Shown piece by piece: positions 34,055-44,000 of a stretch of 64,000 nt of DNA; the stretch's first letter is position 1; each line of letters begins with the position of its first letter. The notes under the pieces are model-generated. The model did not search any database, was not told the DNA's origin, and saw only the letters and a program-made list of their open reading frames with translations. Origin of the DNA: WLJO01 sp945889085 (GTDB taxonomy: Bacteria; Actinomycetota; Acidimicrobiia; Acidimicrobiales; Ilumatobacteraceae); contig CAMDBM010000007.1 in NCBI GenBank assembly GCA_945889085.1, positions 1 through 64,000 on the forward strand, given 5' to 3'. The translations under genes were made by a program, and so were the position numbers.

Positions 34055-34738
34055 TCAGGCCAGCGCTGCGGTGATCCTCACGAGGGCGCCCGGCGTGCGC
34101 GCACCCCACCAGAACAGATCACGCCCGTCGAGCAGACGGACGTCTGGTGCCACGGCGCTCACCTCTGCCACGTGGCGCTCGGCGAACGCATAGGGCTCGC
34201 TCGGCAGGACCACGAGGTCGGTGCGCATCCCGCTCGCCTCGGCGATCGTTACCTCTGGGTAACGATCGGGATGTCCCGAGAACACGTTGAGCACTCCGCA
34301 TGCGCGCAGCACGGTCGAGCCATAGGTATCGCCGTTGATGGTCATCCACGGTCGCCGCCAGATAGGGACGAAGGCCCGGCGGGAGATCGGCGGCGCGGCC
34401 ATGATCTCATCCGACGGCCACGGGTTCACGTCAGGTTGCCCCACTGCCGCCCAGAGTGCCCGCAGGGTTGCCTCCACCTCAGCGAGGTGCACCACGTGCG
34501 TCACGTGCAGGCCGAGGCCCGCTGCAGCGATTGCATCCGCGTCCTCCTTGCGATTCTCCTCCCGGTCAACCACAACAAGGTCCGGTGCGAGCGCCGTGAT
34601 CGCAGCAATATCGGGATCCTTGGTCCCGCCCACGTGCGGGAGCCCGGGTTGCTCGCAGAAACGCGTGCACGCAACCGGTTCGATACCCCAGGCAAGCAGG
34701 GTCTCGGTCACCGAGGGAACAAGGGACACGACGCGCAC
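34055..34738 (-). CDS. BtuF-like helical-backbone metal receptor protein
   Basis: A 227-residue protein with the type III substrate-binding fold (RVVSLVPSVTETLLAWGIEP, AITALAPDLVVVDREENRKEDADA, PWMTINGDTYGSTVLRACG). The family binds cobalamin or ferric siderophores for ABC import. No signal peptide or lipobox is present and no ABC permease is nearby, so this may be a cytoplasmic relative. Such stand-alone forms are common in actinobacteria and their job is unknown. Confidence 0.75.
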   Translation of the reverse strand: MRVVSLVPSVTETLLAWGIEPVACTRFCEQPGLPHVGGTKDPDIAAITALAPDLVVVDREENRKEDADAIAAAGLGLHVTHVVHLAEVEATLRALWAAVGQPDVNPWPSDEIMAAPPISRRAFVPIWRRPWMTINGDTYGSTVLRACGVLNVFSGHPDRYPEVTIAEASGMRTDLVVLPSEPYAFAERHVAEVSAVAPDVRLLDGRDLFWWGARTPGALVRITAALA

Positions 34739-34750
34739 GGTGATCGCTGC

Positions 34751-35371
34751 TCAGCCGAGCATGCGGCGCTTCTGCGCCTCGAACTCGTCTTGGGTAATAG
34801 ATCCACGGTCCCGCAGTCCCTCGAGGCGCTCCAACTGCTCGGTGAGATCCCCCGCCTGACCGGCCGACGCCCCGCCTCCCGAGCGATTCTGGTTGCGGTA
34901 CTCCTCGATTGCCTCGTGGATGATGTTTGCCACGCGGTCGGGGTGCGAAATATCGGTGAAGCGTTCCTGGCCGGCCTCGCCGCCCGACTCGATGAGAAGA
35001 TCGCCCGCCCCGAGGACACGCTCGAAAACGGTCTGGTTGAAGTTCACGTTGTTCACGCGCTCAAGCGGGATCTGCACACCGGTCTTGCGGAGCACCCCCT
35101 GTCGGAAGATGACGCGGTGCGAGGTGACGACGAAGTGCGAGTAGTACCACGCCGCGTACTTGCGCAACATCCATCCTCCGGAGATCACGAGCAGGATGAG
35201 CGCAGCGATCTTGACCGCCTTGCCCACGCCGCCGGCGAGGGTCAGTGCATAGACCGTGAAGACGAGCGCGGCCAGCGTCGCCGCACCGGGAGGCGTCAGG
35301 AACCACCAATGGGGGCGGAGGTCTACACGAATCGTCTCGAACGAGTTGAGCAACTTCCGCGGGAACGCCAT
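34751..35371 (-). CDS. PH-domain (YdbS-like) membrane protein with SHOCT tail
   Basis: A 206-residue protein. Two transmembrane helices (about residues 28-48 and 52-68) are followed by a bacterial PH domain (SHFVVTSHRVIFRQGVL, IPLERVNNVNFNQTVFERVL, GAGDLLIES). It ends in a SHOCT short helix (LERLEGLRDRGSITQDEFEAQKRRML). PH/SHOCT proteins are often lipid- or oligomer-binding membrane factors with no defined reaction. It is divergent from the helicase gene with 44 bases between. Confidence 0.82.
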   Translation of the reverse strand: MAFPRKLLNSFETIRVDLRPHWWFLTPPGAATLAALVFTVYALTLAGGVGKAVKIAALILLVISGGWMLRKYAAWYYSHFVVTSHRVIFRQGVLRKTGVQIPLERVNNVNFNQTVFERVLGAGDLLIESGGEAGQERFTDISHPDRVANIIHEAIEEYRNQNRSGGGASAGQAGDLTEQLERLEGLRDRGSITQDEFEAQKRRMLG

Positions 35372-35415
35372 GGGGGCAGATTACCCACGCTTCACCGTGC
35401 CAGTAGCGTGACGAC

Positions 35416-37461
35416 GTGACAGTGGAAGGTTCCGTCGACGAGGGGGAAGGTGTCGACCTCGCCCGCCTGCTCGTGCGGCTCGACCCGGACCAACGCGCCG
35501 CCGTCACGGCCCCGCCAGGCCCCGTTGTTGTCATCGCCGGCGCCGGTTCCGGCAAGACCCGGGTGCTGACGAACCGGATCGCGTACCGCATCGCCACGAA
35601 ATCGGCCGAGCCCTCGCACACGGTGGCCTTCACGTTCACGCGTCAGGCCGCAGCGGAGCTACAGCGCCGACTTGCCCGCGAGGGCGTGGAACGATCCGTC
35701 GTGGCGGGAACGTTCCACAGTGTTGCGTACCGCATCCTGCGCAGGCGCTGGGAGGACCGTGGGCGCCACGAGCCGCCGACACTGTCCACCAACCGCATCG
35801 AGGTGCTCACCGAACAGCTCAGAGGCGACCGGCGCCTCGCTGCCGTCACTGCCACCGAGATCGAGTGGGCCAGGGCCCGCCTCATTGGCCCCACGGACTA
35901 CCCGCGCGCTGCCACCTCAGCAGGGCGCCGGCCCGGCGCCGACGTCGAACAGGTGGCGAAGCTGTTCGCAGACTTCGAGGCATACAAGCGCAAGCGACGC
36001 ATCCTCGACTTCGACGACCTGCTCTCGGAGTGCACGGCAGAGATCCGTCGACCCGGTGTCGCCGACGCGATCTCGTGGTGGCACCGTCACCTTCACGTCG
36101 ACGAGTTCCAGGACATCAACCCGCTGCAGTACGAGTTCCTCGAGGCGCTTCGCAACGGTGGGGACGACCTCTTCATCGTCGGCGACCCGGCGCAGGCGAT
36201 CTACGGCTGGAACGGGTCGGACTCGGGGTTGCTCGATGCCGTCCGCAACGGCCCACTGCGGCCGATCACGATCGAGCTGACCACCAACTACCGCTCGACG
36301 CCCGAGGTGGTCGATGCCGGCGACCGAGTGCTTGCCTCGAACCGCGTGGGCGGCGTGCACCGAGCCGACCGACCGAGCGGCCGGCAGATCATCACGGTGT
36401 CGTGTCGCGACGAGGCCGAGGAGTCACGCCGCCTTGTCGTGCTCGCCAACGAACTCCGCCCTCCGGGGGCGCGGTGGTCATCGGTTGCCGTGCTGGGGCG
36501 CACCCACGAGATCCTCCGGCAGGCAGCCGTCGCGTTCGCGGCCGCAGGCATCCCGACGCGAACGGTCACGAGGCGCGGCATTGCAGGCGCGGCAGGCAAC
36601 GACCCGCTCCGGCCGGCGCGGTCAGCCGGGGACAGCCAGGACCTCCATGCATGGGCGATTGATCTCGCGTGGCCGGGTTCGGGTCCGGAAGGGTCTGACG
36701 GCTCGGGGGACGACGGTCCGGGGCGAGGCGAGACCGACCCCGACGACGGCTTATCCCTAGCCGGAGACCCACTCGACCCGGTCCGCCGGGCGATCGACAC
36801 GGTGCGCGCCTTCGAGGAGGCGGGCGGAGGTGACGGCCGGGCGTTCGCAGCGTGGATGGATCTGAACAACGTCGAATCGGCCGTTGAGGGCGATGCCGTC
36901 GAGCTCGTCACCATGCACGCGGCCAAGGGACGTGAATGGTCCACCGTGATCGTCGCGGGCATCGACTCCGTCGGCATGCCGGCACCGATCGCCTCACGGT
37001 CCGCTGCCCGTGCTGAGGAGGCTCGCCTGCTGTACGTGGCACTCACCCGTGCGGCAGACCGTCTCGCCATCACGTGGGCGGAAAAGCGCGGGGGCAAGAA
37101 GGCGGGGCGCAGCCCCCTGCTCCCGGACCTCGCGCTGCGGGAGCCCGATGCCTCGGACGTCCCGGTACTCCTGCCCGAACGGCCACGGCCTGCCGCTGCG
37201 GCAGCACCGACGGCGGACCCGGGCGCAGCCGTGATGGCCCGGTTGAGGAACTGGCGTGCGGCGGCGGCACGCGCAGCCGGGGTCCCGGCCGCATTCCTGC
37301 TCGACGATCGCTCGCTCGACCGGATCGTGGCCACAATGCCCGCCACACAGGACGACCTTGCGGCAATCGACGGCATCGGGCCCCTGCTTGCCCGGCGCTT
37401 CGCCGGGCGAATCCTGCCGCTGCTCAGCGAGCCCGGTGGTTCTCGCCCCGCAGCGCAGTGA
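35416..37461 (+). CDS. UvrD2-like superfamily 1 DNA helicase with HRDC-type tail
   Basis: A 681-residue SF1A helicase. Walker A is GAGSGKT near residue 45 and Walker B HVDEFQDIN; GDPAQAIYGWNG, LTTNYRSTPEVV, VTMHAAKGREW and LYVALTRAADRL complete the motif series. The 2B region is short and includes an acidic low-complexity stretch. The C-terminus (LDRIVATMPATQDDLAAIDGIGP) is HRDC-like, as in actinobacterial UvrD2. The zinc tetracysteine motif described in mycobacterial UvrD2 is absent. It unwinds DNA 3'-to-5' in repair or recombination. Start GTG 35416; an in-frame GTG lies two codons on. Its 3' end overlaps the convergent thioesterase gene by 38 bases. Confidence 0.85.
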   Translation: MTVEGSVDEGEGVDLARLLVRLDPDQRAAVTAPPGPVVVIAGAGSGKTRVLTNRIAYRIATKSAEPSHTVAFTFTRQAAAELQRRLAREGVERSVVAGTFHSVAYRILRRRWEDRGRHEPPTLSTNRIEVLTEQLRGDRRLAAVTATEIEWARARLIGPTDYPRAATSAGRRPGADVEQVAKLFADFEAYKRKRRILDFDDLLSECTAEIRRPGVADAISWWHRHLHVDEFQDINPLQYEFLEALRNGGDDLFIVGDPAQAIYGWNGSDSGLLDAVRNGPLRPITIELTTNYRSTPEVVDAGDRVLASNRVGGVHRADRPSGRQIITVSCRDEAEESRRLVVLANELRPPGARWSSVAVLGRTHEILRQAAVAFAAAGIPTRTVTRRGIAGAAGNDPLRPARSAGDSQDLHAWAIDLAWPGSGPEGSDGSGDDGPGRGETDPDDGLSLAGDPLDPVRRAIDTVRAFEEAGGGDGRAFAAWMDLNNVESAVEGDAVELVTMHAAKGREWSTVIVAGIDSVGMPAPIASRSAARAEEARLLYVALTRAADRLAITWAEKRGGKKAGRSPLLPDLALREPDASDVPVLLPERPRPAAAAAPTADPGAAVMARLRNWRAAAARAAGVPAAFLLDDRSLDRIVATMPATQDDLAAIDGIGPLLARRFAGRILPLLSEPGGSRPAAQ

Positions 37462-38152
37462 GCTGCTCGAAGAACTCGGGCTTCATCGCGATGAACAGTC
37501 CCTCGGCCTCCGCGCACAGCGTGTCCCCGGCGTGCAGCGTTGCCTCCACGAATACCTTGCGGCCGTCCTTGCGGATGAAGCGGGCCCGATAGACGATCTC
37601 GCGGAAAAGCGGTGTTGGCGAGCGGTAGCTGATGGTCAACCGGCCGGTCATGCCGACCTGGCCGGAGAGTCCCTGCGAGAGCCCGAGGATCTCGTCGAAC
37701 CCCGCAGCGATGAACCCCCCGTGCAGGCACCCGGGAGGCCCCTCGTACACGAGGCCGTACGTTGCGCGCCCGACGACGAAATCCTCGCCCCACTCGATCG
37801 TCATCGGCGGCGCGATCGGGTTCATCAGACCGATGAACGGGCTGTAGCTCGGGAACGGGCGCACCTGTGGCGGCTGCAGCGAACCCTCGGCCGGCTCGTC
37901 GTACGGACGCCCATGCTCGCGAACCGCGAGAAGGTCCGCTGCGCGCTTCACGAGTTGCTGCGCCTCACGTATCGCTGCTGCGTCGGCAATCGTGGTGACC
38001 TGCTCGTCAATGATCCGTCGGGTCGCGTCCGCGAGGTCCGCCTTGGCCTGCTCCACCGGCGTGAACTCGGCCGGGGCCGTGAACCCCTCCCGCATAAGCG
38101 GGCTCGGGCGTGCCGGGTCCAGATAACCCGCATCGAGAACCGCGTCAGCCAT
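37424..38152 (-). CDS. PaaI-type hotdog thioesterase
   Basis: A 242-residue protein. The last about 130 residues are a hotdog domain with the active-site helix PPGCLHGGFIAAGFDEILG and TGRLTISYRSPTPLFRE, typical of PaaI/4HBT thioesterases that hydrolyse acyl-CoAs. The first about 90 residues are a helical extension. ATG 38152 overlaps the 3' end of xthA by eight bases, so the gene follows xthA in one transcript. The longer open frame upstream is the xthA shadow. Confidence 0.8.
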   Translation of the reverse strand: MADAVLDAGYLDPARPSPLMREGFTAPAEFTPVEQAKADLADATRRIIDEQVTTIADAAAIREAQQLVKRAADLLAVREHGRPYDEPAEGSLQPPQVRPFPSYSPFIGLMNPIAPPMTIEWGEDFVVGRATYGLVYEGPPGCLHGGFIAAGFDEILGLSQGLSGQVGMTGRLTISYRSPTPLFREIVYRARFIRKDGRKVFVEATLHAGDTLCAEAEGLFIAMKPEFFEQLTALRGENHRAR

Positions 38153-38918
38153 CGAGGTCCACCAACACGGGTGCGTGGTCCGACGGCTGTTGTCCCTTGC
38201 GCGCGTTGCGGTCGATAATCGAGAACGAACAGCGCTGCGCAGTGCTCGCTGTGCCCAGCACGAGGTCGATCCGCATGCCGTGGCCCTTGTGGAAGGCCCC
38301 GTTGCGGTAGTCCCACCAGGAAAAGAGCCCTGCCTCGCCGTGCTTCTCGCGGAACAGGTCCACCATGCCCCAGTCCACGAGCGCACCCAGCACATCGCGC
38401 TCGGGTTGGGAGATATGGGTGCCACCCTCGTACGCACTCGCGTCCCACACGTCGCGATCGTCGGGGGCAATGTTGAAGTCGCCCATCACGATCACGTCGT
38501 CCGACGGTGTGCTCTCGGCCGCCACGTGCTCCCTCAGCCGTGCCATCCAGTCGAGTTTGTAGCGGTAGTGGTCGTTGTCCAGCGAGCGCCCGTTGGGGAC
38601 GTATACAGAACTCACGCGCACACCACCGCAGGTTGCCGACACGATGCGGGCCTCGTGATCGGGCGTGATGCCCGGTGCGAAGTTGTAGACCGGGCGTTCG
38701 AGGCCGACGCGGGACAGGAGTGCCACACCGTTCCACTGCCCCTGGCCGTGATGGACCGAGTCGTACCCCATGGCCTGGAACGCGAGCCCGGGAAAGGCGT
38801 CGTCGGCAAGTTTGGTCTCCTGCATCGCCAGCACATCGGGCTGCACCTCAGCGAGCCATTCCTCCACCCGAGGCAAACGGACCTTCAGCGAGTTGACGTT
38901 CCAGGTGGCGAATCGCAC
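38145..38918 (-). CDS. xthA: Exodeoxyribonuclease III (AP endonuclease)
   Basis: A 257-residue member of the endonuclease/exonuclease/phosphatase family. It begins MRFATWNVNSLKVRLPRVEE and carries LAMQETKL (metal-binding Glu), MGDFNIAPDDRDV, a DYR segment and the C-terminal SDHAPV with the catalytic histidine. It cuts DNA at abasic sites and trims 3' blocks in base excision repair. The length matches XthA. It is downstream of the NYN-S1 gene with 23 bases between, and overlaps the thioesterase gene. Confidence 0.92.
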   Translation of the reverse strand: MRFATWNVNSLKVRLPRVEEWLAEVQPDVLAMQETKLADDAFPGLAFQAMGYDSVHHGQGQWNGVALLSRVGLERPVYNFAPGITPDHEARIVSATCGGVRVSSVYVPNGRSLDNDHYRYKLDWMARLREHVAAESTPSDDVIVMGDFNIAPDDRDVWDASAYEGGTHISQPERDVLGALVDWGMVDLFREKHGEAGLFSWWDYRNGAFHKGHGMRIDLVLGTASTAQRCSFSIIDRNARKGQQPSDHAPVLVDLDG

Positions 38919-38941
38919 GTGACGAACGGTAATCGGGGCGT

Positions 38942-40330
38942 TCAGCGGCGAGCGCCCCGGGGGGCCGCAGCCTTCTTCGCCGGAGCCTTCGCCGCAGCCT
39001 TCTTGGCCGGAGCAGCAGCCTTCACGGGAACCTTCTTCGCAGGGGCCTTCGTCGCAGCCTTCTTCGCAGGAGCGGCAGCCTTCGCAGGGGCCTTCGTCGC
39101 AGCCTTCTTCGCAGGAGCAGCAGCCTTCACCGGAGCCTTCGCTGCAACTTTCTTCGCAGGAGCAGCAGCCTTCACCGGAACCTTCGCCACAGCCTTCTTC
39201 GCAGGAGCAGCAGCCTTCACCGGAGCCTTCTTCGCGGGAGCCTTCGCCACAGCCTTCTTCGCAGGAGCAGCAGCCTTCGCCGGAGCCTTCTTCGCGGGAG
39301 CCTTCGCCACAACCTTCTTGGCGACGGGTTCTTTCTTCGCCGGGCGCTTGGCTCCCCGTCGTGCACCCGTTGCCTTCGTCGGGCCAGCAGCCTCGCCCGA
39401 CGCCGGCACCATGCCGGGCAGTGCGAGGTCGATGCCGCGACGCCCCGGGTTGAACCCTGCGACTACAAGTGACACGGCGTCGCTCATGCCGATCATCTCC
39501 CGCGCGCTGCGCGGCGGCGGATCCGACATCAGTCGCATCGGCACATAGCCGAACACGTCGCCGATCGCCACGTAGGCACCGTGCGACGAGTAGGAGACCA
39601 CCGTGCCACTGACCGTGGATCCGACAGGATGGTGCTCCACAAACCCCAGGAAAGAGAGCAAGTCGTTGGTGTGCTGCGGCGGGGTTGACACGCTAGTCGA
39701 GGTGGCCGAGGGCACAAGTGCCGGAGCGACCTCCTTGGCAGCACCCCTTCCGCTCCCCCGACGACGGCCCTTGGTCCCACGATCGCCGAGTGTTGCTCCC
39801 GGCGGCGGCGCCTTGGGAACCGGCATTGGCTGGTTCGCTTCCTTGCTCGCCTTGGTGGGGCGCACGTCGCTCCGCTTGCGCTTGGCGTCCTTGACCGACT
39901 GGCGACTCTTGGGGCCGCGCACCGGCACACGGAGGATGAACACCCATCCGATATTGGGAACCGGTTTGCCGCCGATGAGTCGGCCCTCGTCGAACAGCCA
40001 GTCGTACTGGCCGTGGAACTCCTGGTACGAGTCGTTCGACAGGATCGTTGCGCTCTTCTTGTCGGCGATCGCGAGCACGAACCCGTCACCACGGCCGACG
40101 GCCCCTGCAGGGGGCGCCACGATCTCGTTGTTCTCGACGGCCTCGTTGAAGTCGTCGATCTCCTTGGGGTCGATCCGGTGCCCGAAGGTCGCGTCGACGA
40201 CGACGCTGATCTTGTCGTCCGGGTTCTCCTCCATAAAAGCGAGGACGGCCTCGTTCAACTGCTTGAGACTCGGAATCGTCCGCCCTTCGGTGGCGATGTT
40301 CGAACCGTCTACAACGACCAATCTGGACAT
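38942..40330 (-). CDS. NYN (Zc3h12a-like) ribonuclease - S1 - histone-H1-like fusion protein
   Basis: A 462-residue three-part protein. Residues 1 to about 130 resemble a Zc3h12a/Regnase-type NYN nuclease, with VVVDGSNIA (D8), RGDGFVLAIA and ILSNDSYQEF acidic positions. Residues about 228-303 resemble an S1/OB RNA-binding domain (VGSTVSGTVVSYSSHGAYVAI). The linker is basic. Residues about 322-462 are an Ala/Lys/Pro tail of KAPAKKA and KAAAPAKK repeats, like bacterial histone-H1 (HU/HupB tail, Hc1) domains. It may cut or bind RNA, perhaps on the nucleoid. Nuclease activity is inferred from motifs. The gene is divergent from the HAD hydrolase. Confidence 0.8.
   Translation of the reverse strand: MSRLVVVDGSNIATEGRTIPSLKQLNEAVLAFMEENPDDKISVVVDATFGHRIDPKEIDDFNEAVENNEIVAPPAGAVGRGDGFVLAIADKKSATILSNDSYQEFHGQYDWLFDEGRLIGGKPVPNIGWVFILRVPVRGPKSRQSVKDAKRKRSDVRPTKASKEANQPMPVPKAPPPGATLGDRGTKGRRRGSGRGAAKEVAPALVPSATSTSVSTPPQHTNDLLSFLGFVEHHPVGSTVSGTVVSYSSHGAYVAIGDVFGYVPMRLMSDPPPRSAREMIGMSDAVSLVVAGFNPGRRGIDLALPGMVPASGEAAGPTKATGARRGAKRPAKKEPVAKKVVAKAPAKKAPAKAAAPAKKAVAKAPAKKAPVKAAAPAKKAVAKVPVKAAAPAKKVAAKAPVKAAAPAKKAATKAPAKAAAPAKKAATKAPAKKVPVKAAAPAKKAAAKAPAKKAAAPRGARR
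38945..39345. repeat. Coding repeats of the Lys/Ala-rich tail
   Basis: This stretch encodes the H1-like tail and consists of near-identical units containing GCAGCCTTCTTCGC and GGAGCAGCAGCCTTC on the plus strand, repeated about ten times in two or three variants. Similar DNA units at this density suggest expansion by slippage or recombination. The copy number is likely to vary between strains. Confidence 0.8.
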
Positions 40331-40403
40331 ACCGTTTCAGAGTCAACCACCCCGGAGCCCGCAATCTGGGGATTACCACGAGGTGCCCCTACGATCGGGG
40401 GCT

Positions 40404-41051
40404 ATGCGTACCGTGATTTTCTGGGATTTCGGCGGGGTCATCCTGTCCAGTCCCTTCGAGGCCTTCAACCACTACGAGGCGGCGAAAGGCCTGCCCAAGG
40501 ACTTCATCCGCACGGTGAACGCCACCAATCCGGACTCCAATGCGTGGGCCCTGCTCGAGCGTTCGGACATCACCCCGGGCCAGTTCGACAAGAAATTTGC
40601 CGCCGAGGCCGCCGAAAAGGGCCACCACGTGCCCGGGGCAGACGTGCTCGCCCTCCTTCAGGGCGACGTCCGACCCGCAATGGTGCAGGCGCTCCAGCGC
40701 ATCAAGGCCGCGGGGCTGCCCCAGGCGTGTCTCACGAACAATGTGGTCAGCCACGGTGACGGGGTGACCGACCGGGCCCAGACGGACCGCCAGCGGGCAA
40801 TCAACGACATCATGGCGATCTTCGACACGGTCGTCGAGTCCAGCAAGGTGGGCTGCCGCAAGCCGGAAACCCGCTTCTACGAGATCGCCTGCGAGGCGAT
40901 GAAGGCAGACCCGAGCCAAGTGGTGTTCCTCGACGACCTCGGCATCAACCTCAAGCCGGCAGCAGCCCTCGGGATGCACACCATCAAGGTGGTCGACCAC
41001 ATCGAGGCGCTCCGCCAACTCGAGTCTGCTATCGGACTCGAACTGCTGTAA
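40404..41051 (+). CDS. HAD-superfamily hydrolase
   Basis: A 215-residue haloacid-dehalogenase-like protein. The nucleophile motif is IFWDFGGVILSS (D8). Motif II is CLTNN, the motif III lysine is in VGCRKPE, and motif IV is VVFLDDLGINLKPA. The DFGGV form is typical of the sEH-N-terminal/acyl-CoA-dehydrogenase-associated HAD group. It likely dephosphorylates a small metabolite. ATG 40404 is supported by homology; the long frame upstream is antisense to the NYN gene. It converges on kgd with 14 bases between. Confidence 0.83.
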   Translation: MRTVIFWDFGGVILSSPFEAFNHYEAAKGLPKDFIRTVNATNPDSNAWALLERSDITPGQFDKKFAAEAAEKGHHVPGADVLALLQGDVRPAMVQALQRIKAAGLPQACLTNNVVSHGDGVTDRAQTDRQRAINDIMAIFDTVVESSKVGCRKPETRFYEIACEAMKADPSQVVFLDDLGINLKPAAALGMHTIKVVDHIEALRQLESAIGLELL

Positions 41052-41065
41052 TACCCTTCGTTGAC

Positions 41066-44000
41066 CTAGAGCCCGGCGAAGGTCTCGTCCATGAGCTCGG
41101 CGAGTTCCTGGTCGTGGACCACCTTGGAGCCCGTCGCCGGACTGCCGGTTGCCACACGCGCCACGTGCCAGAGGTCGTAGCCACGCTGCTTGAGCCTCCA
41201 CGAGCGGTGCTCGAAGAACGTCCAGGCCCCCATATTCTCGGGCTCTTCCTGCAGCCAGACCACTTCCTTGGCGTTCGGGTAGGTGGCGAGCACCTGATCG
41301 ATCTGCTCCTGTGGGAACGGGTAGAGCTGCTCGACGCGCACGACGGCGGCCGCGGCGTTGCGCTTGGCCCGCTCGGCCATGGCATCCCAAACCACCTTGC
41401 CGCTACAGAGCACGACACGACGGACCTGCTCCTTCGGGACAACGAGGTTCGGGTCGTCGAGGACCTCCCAGAAGTGACCGGCCGTGAGGTCGTTCACGTG
41501 GGACATGCTCTCCTTCATGCGCAGCGGCGCCTTCGGGGAGAAGATCACGAGCGGCCGGAGCACCTCGAGCTGGGTCTGACGGCGCAGCAGGTGGAAGTAC
41601 TGGGCGGCCGTGGTGGGGTTGGCCACCTGCAGGTTGTCCTCCGCACAGAGCTGCAGGAAGCGCTCGATCCGGGCGCTCGAGTGCTCGGGGCCCTGTCCCT
41701 CGAAGCCGTGCGGCAGGAGCATGACGAGGCCGTTGTGCTGGCCCCACTTGTCCTCTGCTGCAACGAGGTACTGGTCGATGATGATCTGGGCACCATTGAC
41801 GAAGTCGCCGAACTGGGCCTCCCAGAGCACCAGCGCGTCGTGGTTGGCCTGTGAGTACCCGTACTCGTAACCGAGTGCGGCGTACTCCGACAGCAGTGAG
41901 TCGTAGACCCAGAGCCGGTTCGGTGCCCCTGGAATGTGCGCGAGCGGCGTCCACCGCTTGCCGTCCTCGTAGTCGGTGAGCGTGGCGTGGCGGTGGCTGA
42001 ACGTGCCCCGTCGCGAATCCTCGCCAGCGAGGCGAACGGGCACACCCTCCATGAGGAGCGAGCCGAAGGCGAGTGCCTCGCTGATCGCCCAGTCGACGGT
42101 GCCGTTGTTGTTGTAGGCAGCGGCCCGCAGTTCGAACTGCTTGGCGAGCTTCGGGTGGACGCGGAAGTCCTCGGGATATGCCGTGAGCGTGTTGAACACC
42201 GTGTCGAGCACGCCGCGCTCCACACCGGTCTGGATCCAGGGAAGGACCCCGACGGGCGTCGGCGGCTTGGGTGCCTTGACATGGGCGGGCAGGTGTGCCC
42301 GAGTGTCGTCGAGGACGGACTGCAAGCGACCCTGGTACTGGTTGAGCATCTGCTCGGCCTCGTCCAGCGTCAGCGCGCCCCGTCCGATGAGTTCCTCGAC
42401 GTACAACTTGGCTACCGGGCGGTGCTGCGCAATGGCCTTGTACATCTGCGGCTGCGTGTACGACGGGTCGTCGCCCTCGTTGTGGCCGTGACGGCGGTAG
42501 CAGACGAGGTCGATCACAACGTCCTTGTGGAACGCCTGGCGGTACTCGAACGCGAGCCGGGCGACACGGAGGCACGCCTCGGGATCGTCACCGTTCACGT
42601 GGAAGATCGGGGCCTGAACGGTCTTGGCCACGTCGGAGCAGTACGGCGACGAGCGCGAGTACTCCGGCGAGGTGGTGAAACCGATCTGGTTGTTGATGAT
42701 GATGTGCATCGTGCCGCCGATGCGGTAGCCGGGGATATCGCACATGGCGAGACACTCGGCGACGATGCCCTGACCGGCGAAGGCCGCATCACCGTGGATG
42801 AGGATGGGGAGCACGGGGTACGACAGCGGCGGGTCGATCTGGTCCTGACGGGCACGGACGATGCCCATCACGATCGGGTTCACGGTCTCGAGGTGGCTCG
42901 GGTTGGACGCGAGTTCGACAGCGATGTCCGCGCCCTGCGGGGTCACGTACTTGCCGGTGGCACCAAGGTGGTACTTCACGTCGCCGGAACCCTGGAACAG
43001 GTTCGGTCCGAGGTGGCCCTCGAACTCACGGAAGATCTGGTCGTAGCTCTTCCCGACGATGTTCGCGAGCACGTTGAGACGACCACGGTGGGCCATGCCG
43101 ATGACGGCGCCCTCGAGGTGCTCCTCGGCGGCCGAGGACAGGATGCCGTCGAGCACCGCGATGGTGGACTCGCCGCCCTCGAGGCCGAACCGCTTGGTGC
43201 CAACGTACTTGGTGGCGAGGAACCGCTCGTACGCGTCGGCCGCCGTGAGGCGCTCGGCGAGCCAGCGCTTTTCGTCACGCGTGAACTGGGTGGGTACACC
43301 CTCGAGACGGGACTGGATCCACTCCTGCTCGTGCAGATCATGGATGTGCATGTACTCAATGCCGATCGTGCGGCAGTAGGTGTCGCGGAGCACCTCGAGC
43401 AGTTCCCCCAGCTTCATCCGGTCCTTGCCGGCAACACCGCCGACGAGAAACTCACGCTCGAGGTCCCAGATGCTCAGCCCATAGTGCTCCGGATCCATCT
43501 CGTCGAGCAGGCGCGGTTCTTTCCAGCGCAGCGGGTCGAGGTCGGCCATGAGGTGCCCACGGACGCGGTGCGAGCGGATAAGGCTCGAGATCGCCATCTG
43601 CTTGCGCAGCATGGATTCTTCGCGGTTGACGGGGCTGGAGTCGATACCCCAGCGCACCGGCTCGTAGGGCACCCCGAGGCTGCGGAAGACGAGGTCGTAG
43701 AAGCCGTTCTCGCCGATGAGGTTCTCGTGCAGCCGCTTGAGGAACATGCCGCTCTCGGCGCCCTGGATAATGCGGTGGTCATACGTGCTCGTGACAGTGA
43801 CGACCTTCGACACGCCGAACTCCACGAGCGCGCTCACGTCTGCGCCCTGGAACTCGGCCGGGTAGTCGATGGATCCGACACCGACGATGACGCCCTGACC
43901 GGGCATCAGGCGCGGAACCGACTGAACGGTGCCGATGGTTCCCGGGTTGGTGAGGCTGATGGTTGCGCCAGCAAAGTCGGACACCGCCAACTTGTTCGCC

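Noticed and set aside
38175..39548. A plus-strand open frame with alternating Ala/Phe/Gly repeats (AAFFAGA-like)
   Set aside because: It is the antisense of the xthA/NYN-S1 genes; the repeats are the complement of the Lys/Ala-rich tail.
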